Positions 60,359 to 64,000 of a DNA stretch of 64,000 bases are shown here, piece by piece. The position numbers and the translations under genes are program-made. Under the pieces are notes generated by a model. The model ran no database searches and was not told the DNA's origin. It saw only the letters and a list, made by a program, of their open reading frames with translations. Within the stretch, counting starts at the first letter, position 1; each line of letters opens with the position of its first letter. This DNA comes from CAZABC01 sp964483405 (GTDB lineage: Bacteria > Chloroflexota > Limnocylindria > Limnocylindrales > CSP1-4). The DNA is taken from the NCBI GenBank assembly GCA_964483405.1, contig CAZABC010000001.1, positions 1-64,000 of the forward strand, written 5' to 3'.

Positions 60359-60628
60359 GTGCCGCTCGCGCGGGAGACGAAGCAGCAGGTGATCAACGAG
60401 TACGCCCGGACAGAGGGCGATACCGGCTCCCCGGAAGTCCAGATCGCGATCCTCACGGAGCGCATCAAGGGGCTGACGGACCACCTCAGGCGCTTCCCCA
60501 AGGACAACCATTCGCGCCGCGGCCTCCTCAAGCTCGTCGGCCAGCGCCGCCGCCTTCTTGCCTACCTGATCAAGAAGGACAACGTGCGCTACCGAGCCGT
60601 CATCGCGCGGCTCGGGCTCCGCCGCTAG
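60359..60628 (+). CDS. rpsO: 30S ribosomal protein S15
   Basis: S15, an early 16S rRNA-binding protein. From the GTG at 60359 it is 89 aa, the exact family size, beginning VPLARETKQQVINEY. GGAGGA lies four bases before this GTG; an in-frame GTG at 60344 has no such site. DTGSPEVQIAILTERI and HSRRGLLKLVGQRRRLL are the family signatures. rpsO directly before pnp is a classic pair. Confidence 0.96.
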   Translation: MPLARETKQQVINEYARTEGDTGSPEVQIAILTERIKGLTDHLRRFPKDNHSRRGLLKLVGQRRRLLAYLIKKDNVRYRAVIARLGLRR

Positions 60629-60643
60629 GGCCCGTCGCTCCAG

Positions 60644-60668
60644 GGACCCCGGACGACCTCCGGGGTCC
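60644..60668 (+). terminator. Strong hairpin between rpsO and pnp
   Basis: A perfect 9-bp stem (60644-60652 with 60660-60668) with a 7-base loop begins 16 bases after rpsO. No T run follows, so it may be a processing site (RNase III or 3' end protection) rather than a full terminator. A second 6-bp hairpin lies at 60688-60705. Confidence 0.5.
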
Positions 60669-60747
60669 TCGCGCATCACGGCCCCGTGGCTCAGGCCCAT
60701 GAGCCCAGGTCGGTCGACCTCCGCCCGACAAGGAGGTTCGTCGCCCC

Positions 60748-63327
60748 GTGTCTCACGTTCTCGAGACGCAGTTCGGTGGTCGCACGCTGACCATCGAGAC
60801 CGGCAAGCTCGCCCGGCTTGCCGGCGGTTCCGTCACCGTCCGCTACGGTGACACGATGGTGCTCGGCACCGCCAACCGCTCCGATCCCCGGCCGGGGCTC
60901 GACTTCTTCCCGCTGACCGTCGACTTCGAGGAGCGGATGTACGCCGCCGGGAAGATCCCGGGCGGCTTCATCAAGCGCGAGTCCCGTCCGTCGGAGGCCG
61001 CCATCCTGGCCTGCCGGCTGACCGATCGGCCGATCCGGCCGCTGTTCCCCGAGGGCTACAGGGACGACGTCCAGATCGTCATCACCGTCCTCTCGACCGA
61101 CCAGGAGAACGACCCCGATATCCTCGGGACCATCGCCGCGTCGGCCGCCCTCACGATCAGCGAGATCCCGTTCCAGGGTCCGATCGCGGCGGTCCGCGTC
61201 GGGCGCATCGGCGGCAGGTTCGTCGTCAACCCGACCGTCTCGCAGCTCGCCGACTCGGAGCTCGACCTCATCGTCTCCGGGACGCGCGACGCGATCATGA
61301 TGGTCGAGGCCGCGGCGAACATCCTGCCCGAGGACGTCATGGCCGAGGCCATCCTCTTCGGCCACGAGTCGCTCAAGCCGCTGATCGAGCTCCAGGACCA
61401 GCTCCGCGAGCTCGTCGGCAAGCCGAAGGTCGTCCCGTACCTCGAGCCGGGCACCGGCTCGATGCTCGACTTCGTCGCGGCCGTCGAGGCCGGGCGCGAG
61501 TTCGTCGTCGTCGACGTCGAGACGACCGGCACCGATCCCAAGATGGCCGACCTCGTCGAGATCGCCGCGGTCCGGGTCAAGGGCGGCAAGGTCACCGACC
61601 GCTGGTCGACCTTCGTCGATCCGGGCCGGCCGATCGTCGGCAACCAGATGCACGGGATCACCGACAAGGACGTCAAGGGCGCGCCGACGCCGAAGGCCGC
61701 CGCCGAGGCGTTCCTCGCCTTCGCCGGCGACGCGATCCTGGTCGGCCACTCGGTCGGCTTCGACCTCGCCTTCATCGAGGCCGCGCTCGGTGGCGGCTTC
61801 CGTTTCGAGCCGGGCCGCTACCTCGACACGCTGATCCTCGCCCGCGACGGCTATCCGGGCGGCGAGTCGTACCGGCTCGGCGACCTCGCTCGGTTCTTCG
61901 GCGTCGAGCTGACGGCCGCCCACCGGGCGCTGCCCGACGCCGAGGCGACGGCGGCCCTGCTGCTGCGGTTCGCCGCTGACCTGCCGGGCCGCATCGGTGC
62001 GCTGCGCGACGGCGTGGCCGCCGCGATCCGGGCCCAGAAGACCGGCGAGGGCGACGCGCTCCTCGAGGCCGCCCGTCGGGAGGCCCGGTTCAGCAAGGGC
62101 CTGTTCTCGCTCGTCCACAAGAAGGTCGTCCGCGAGCTCGTCCTGTCGGAGGGCGTCCGGATGGACGGCCGCGGCGTCGACGAGATCCGGCCGATCAGCG
62201 TCGAGGTCGGGCTCCTTCCGCGGGCCCACGGCTCGGGCCTCTTCACCCGCGGCCAGACCCAGGCCCTCACGGTGGCCACCCTCGGGCCGAGCTCGGACGT
62301 CCAGCGGATCGACACGATCAGCCCCGAGACCGAGAAGCGCTACCTCCACCACTACAACATGCCGCCGTACTCGACCGGCGAGAACAAGCCGATGCGCGGC
62401 CCCGGCCGGCGCGAGATCGGCCACGGCAACCTCGCCGAGCGGGCCCTCCTGCCGGTGCTCCCCGATCACGAGGAGTTCCCGTACGTGATCCGCCTCGTCA
62501 GCGAGTGCGTCACCTCGAACGGGTCGACGTCGATGGCGTCGACCTGCGGGTCCACCCTCGCCCTGATGGACGCCGGCGTGCCGATCAAGGCGCCGGTCGC
62601 CGGCGCCGCGATGGGTCTCGTCCTCGAGGCCGACGGCCGCTTCGCGGTCCTGACCGACATCCTCGGCAAGGAGGATGCCTTCGGCGACATGGACTTCAAG
62701 GTCACCGGCACCCGCGACGGCATCACCGCCCTCCAGATGGACATCAAGGTCAAGGGCATCGACGAGCGGGTGATCCGCGAAGGTCTCGCCAGGGCCCACA
62801 CGGCCCGGATGACGATCCTCGAGAAGATGACCGCCGTCCTGCCCGAGGCCCGCGCCGAGATGAGCGACTTCGCGCCGCGCATCATCACCATCAAGATCAA
62901 CCCCGAGAAGATCCGCGACATCATCGGCAAGGGCGGGTCCATGATCCGCAAGATCCAGGAGGAGACCGGCACCGAGATCAACGTCGAGGACGACGGCACG
63001 GTCGAGATCGCGGCCGTCTCCGGCGAGAACAGCCGCAAGGCGATCCAGTGGATCGAGAGCCTGACCCGCGAGGTCGAGGTCGGCGGCCTGTACCTCGGCA
63101 AGGTCACCCGGATCATGCCGTTCGGCTGCTTCGTCGAGATCCTCCCCGGCAAGGAGGGGCTGGTCCGGATCGGCGAGCTCGCCGACTACCATGTCCCGAC
63201 CGTCGAGGACGTCGTCTCGATCGGCGACGAGATCATGGTCGTCGTCATCGAGATCGACCGCCAGGGCCGGGTCAACCTCTCGCGCAAGGCCGCGATGCAG
63301 CGCCACCTGGCCAAGGAACCCGTCTGA
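60748..63327 (+). CDS. pnp: Polynucleotide phosphorylase with inserted DEDDh 3'-5' exonuclease domain
   Basis: Phosphorolytic 3'-5' exoribonuclease of RNA turnover, but 859 aa instead of about 700-720. Order: RNase PH domain 1 (1-210); start of the all-alpha domain (LPEDVMAEAILFGHE, to about 247); an inserted exonuclease (about 249-412); rest of the alpha domain; RNase PH domain 2 (about 470-695) with Asp643, Asp649 and Lys651; KH with GKGG at 727-730; S1 (about 775-850). The insert has all DEDDh residues: Asp256 and Glu258 in VDVETTG, Asp339 in GHSVGFDLAFI, His392 and Asp397 in HRALPDAE. It resembles DnaQ/PolC proofreading exonucleases. Both active sites look intact. GTG start, AAGGAGG upstream. 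Confidence 0.95.
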   Translation: MSHVLETQFGGRTLTIETGKLARLAGGSVTVRYGDTMVLGTANRSDPRPGLDFFPLTVDFEERMYAAGKIPGGFIKRESRPSEAAILACRLTDRPIRPLFPEGYRDDVQIVITVLSTDQENDPDILGTIAASAALTISEIPFQGPIAAVRVGRIGGRFVVNPTVSQLADSELDLIVSGTRDAIMMVEAAANILPEDVMAEAILFGHESLKPLIELQDQLRELVGKPKVVPYLEPGTGSMLDFVAAVEAGREFVVVDVETTGTDPKMADLVEIAAVRVKGGKVTDRWSTFVDPGRPIVGNQMHGITDKDVKGAPTPKAAAEAFLAFAGDAILVGHSVGFDLAFIEAALGGGFRFEPGRYLDTLILARDGYPGGESYRLGDLARFFGVELTAAHRALPDAEATAALLLRFAADLPGRIGALRDGVAAAIRAQKTGEGDALLEAARREARFSKGLFSLVHKKVVRELVLSEGVRMDGRGVDEIRPISVEVGLLPRAHGSGLFTRGQTQALTVATLGPSSDVQRIDTISPETEKRYLHHYNMPPYSTGENKPMRGPGRREIGHGNLAERALLPVLPDHEEFPYVIRLVSECVTSNGSTSMASTCGSTLALMDAGVPIKAPVAGAAMGLVLEADGRFAVLTDILGKEDAFGDMDFKVTGTRDGITALQMDIKVKGIDERVIREGLARAHTARMTILEKMTAVLPEARAEMSDFAPRIITIKINPEKIRDIIGKGGSMIRKIQEETGTEINVEDDGTVEIAAVSGENSRKAIQWIESLTREVEVGGLYLGKVTRIMPFGCFVEILPGKEGLVRIGELADYHVPTVEDVVSIGDEIMVVVIEIDRQGRVNLSRKAAMQRHLAKEPV

Positions 63328-63331
63328 CAGA

Positions 63332-63351
63332 GGGCGGTCGCAGGGCCGCCC
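63332..63351 (+). terminator. Hairpin after pnp
   Basis: GGGCGG (63332-63337) pairs with CCGCCC (63346-63351) around an 8-base loop, four bases after the pnp stop. No T tract follows, and a stronger hairpin comes next. Confidence 0.35.
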
Positions 63352-63369
63352 GCCCACCCAGCGCATCGG

Positions 63370-63398
63370 GCGAGCCCGCCGGAGACCGGCGGGCTCGC
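63370..63398 (+). terminator. 13-bp hairpin between pnp and asd
   Basis: A perfect 13-bp stem (63370-63382 with 63386-63398) closes an AGA loop and ends four bases before the asd -10 box. It is the strongest hairpin in the window, well placed to end pnp transcription while covering the spacer and -35 region of the asd promoter. Confidence 0.6.
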
Positions 63399-63401
63399 TG
63401 C

Positions 63402-63407
63402 TATACT
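63402..63407 (+). promoter_or_regulatory. Extended -10 TGC-TATACT before asd
   Basis: TGC-TATACT-C is identical to the rplS core. The upstream 13-bp hairpin occupies the place where a -35 would be, so the extended -10 probably carries recognition. The asd leader would be about 32 bases. Confidence 0.52.
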
Positions 63408-63445
63408 CGGCCGGTGCCCGGACCCCTCCATCAGCCTGCGGAGCC

Positions 63446-64000
63446 ATGCCTTCCGTGACACGTGAACCGCTCTCCGTCGCCGTCGTCGGGGCGACCGGCG
63501 TCGTCGGACGGACGATGGTCAGGGCACTCCTCGAACGCGCCTTCCCGATCCGCGAGCTGCACCTGCTCGCCTCGGCTCGTTCGGCCGGCAGCCGCGTCGA
63601 CGTCGGCGGCGATTCGCTCGTCGTCCGGGAGGCCACGCCCGAGGCCTTCGATGGCGTCGATCTCGCCCTGTTCTCTGCCGGCGGCGGGACGAGCCTCGCC
63701 ATCGCCCCCGAGGCCGTCGCCCGGGGGACGACGGTCATCGACAACTCGTCCGCCTGGCGGATGGATCCCGCGGTCCCGCTCGTCGTCAGCCAGGTGAACC
63801 CCGACGACGGGGCTTGGCACGAAGGGATCGTCGCCAACCCGAACTGCTCCACGATGCAGCTCGTGCCGGCCCTCATGGCCCTCCGCGACACGGCCGGGCT
63901 CGAGCGGGTCGTCGTCGACACCTACCAATCGGTCTCCGGGACCGGCGGCCGGGCGATCGCCGAGCTCGACGCCCAGATCCGGGCCCACGTCGTCGGCGAG
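63446..64000 (+). CDS. asd: Aspartate-semialdehyde dehydrogenase (partial, cut by window end)
   Basis: Makes aspartate semialdehyde for Lys, Met, Thr and diaminopimelate synthesis. The first 185 residues are present: NADP-binding VAVVGATGVVGRTMV (about 10-24), the SAGGGTS segment, DNSSAWRMDPAVPLVVSQVNP and the catalytic cysteine in NPNCSTMQ (about residue 133), then TYQSVSGTG. ATG 63446 is taken as the start; a GTG at 63455 is an alternative. Confidence 0.94.
   Translation, partial: MPSVTREPLSVAVVGATGVVGRTMVRALLERAFPIRELHLLASARSAGSRVDVGGDSLVVREATPEAFDGVDLALFSAGGGTSLAIAPEAVARGTTVIDNSSAWRMDPAVPLVVSQVNPDDGAWHEGIVANPNCSTMQLVPALMALRDTAGLERVVVDTYQSVSGTGGRAIAELDAQIRAHVVGE

Noticed and set aside
61492..61984. 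The exonuclease in pnp as a separate overlapping gene or intein
   Set aside because: The frame is continuous with PNPase on both sides. There is no intein splice signature (N-terminal Cys/Ser, C-terminal His-Asn) and no internal ribosome-binding site at the joint.
1..64000. Mobile elements, prophage, CRISPR arrays, toxin-antitoxin or biosynthetic clusters
   Set aside because: No transposase, integrase, long terminal inverted repeats, regularly spaced repeats or multi-domain synthases were seen on either strand.

Overview
The window is a gene-dense piece of a bacterial chromosome with very high GC content. It carries almost only housekeeping genes. GTG starts are frequent, and 4-base stop/start overlaps of the GTGA or ATGA type join neighbouring genes throughout. 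There are no insertion sequences, phage genes, CRISPR arrays or other obvious foreign DNA. The content (zinc-type S18, L28 and L32, the coaD / coiled-coil / DUF177 / rpmF / plsX cluster, an IleRS2-type synthetase, LCP and LspA proteins) fits best with a high-GC member of the Chloroflexota. That placement is an inference from gene content and style, since no 16S rRNA gene is present.

Layout. 1-2622: a Leu tRNA tail and Val tRNA, lemA-htpX, then a Phe-Gly-Gln-Cys-Leu tRNA cluster. 2957-4195 (minus): a TadZ/CpaE-like ATPase, divergent from rpsF-ssb-rpsR. 5553-7774: a membrane-transport operon (TauE, DUF1634, CaCA exchanger). 7946-10768: ilvE converging on an LCP protein. 10884-18898: ileS-lspA-rluD-gmk-priA. 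18961-23661: a small hypothetical gene, def-fmt-rlmN-rpe-dtd. 23791-29226: rpmB (minus) divergent from asp23-fakA-recG-rsmD. 29223-38850: coaD, a coiled-coil gene, DUF177, rpmF-plsX-asp23-nusB-acpP-rnc-smc-ftsY. 39042-43998: ffh, rpsP-khpA-rimM-trmD-rplS-rnhB-yraN. 44025-44798 (minus): a MOSC protein. 45027-53121: rpsB-tsf-pyrH-frr-uppS-cdsA-dxr-rseP-ispG. 53303-63327: nusA-ylxR-infB-rbfA-nrnA-truB-ribF-rpsO-pnp. 63446-end: a partial asd.

The genes form classic translation, RNA-processing, secretion and envelope blocks: SRP and its receptor beside smc; tRNA and rRNA modification beside ribosomal proteins; isoprenoid and phospholipid synthesis beside the site-2 protease.

The most striking item is the pnp gene. 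Its PNPase has a complete DEDDh (DnaQ/PolC-like) 3'-5' exonuclease domain inserted into the all-alpha linker, so one polypeptide carries both a phosphorolytic and a hydrolytic exonuclease. Other points of interest are: an IleRS whose HIGH motif reads GVHH; three genes whose only sensible starts are ATC, CTG and GTA; at least four genes with a -10 box 7-8 bases before the start codon, as in leaderless mRNAs; a recurrent TGC-TAnnCT promoter core without a visible -35; a RibF with no recognisable flavokinase motif; an Rpe with a 110-residue C-terminal extension; and a terminator-like hairpin in the nusA leader.
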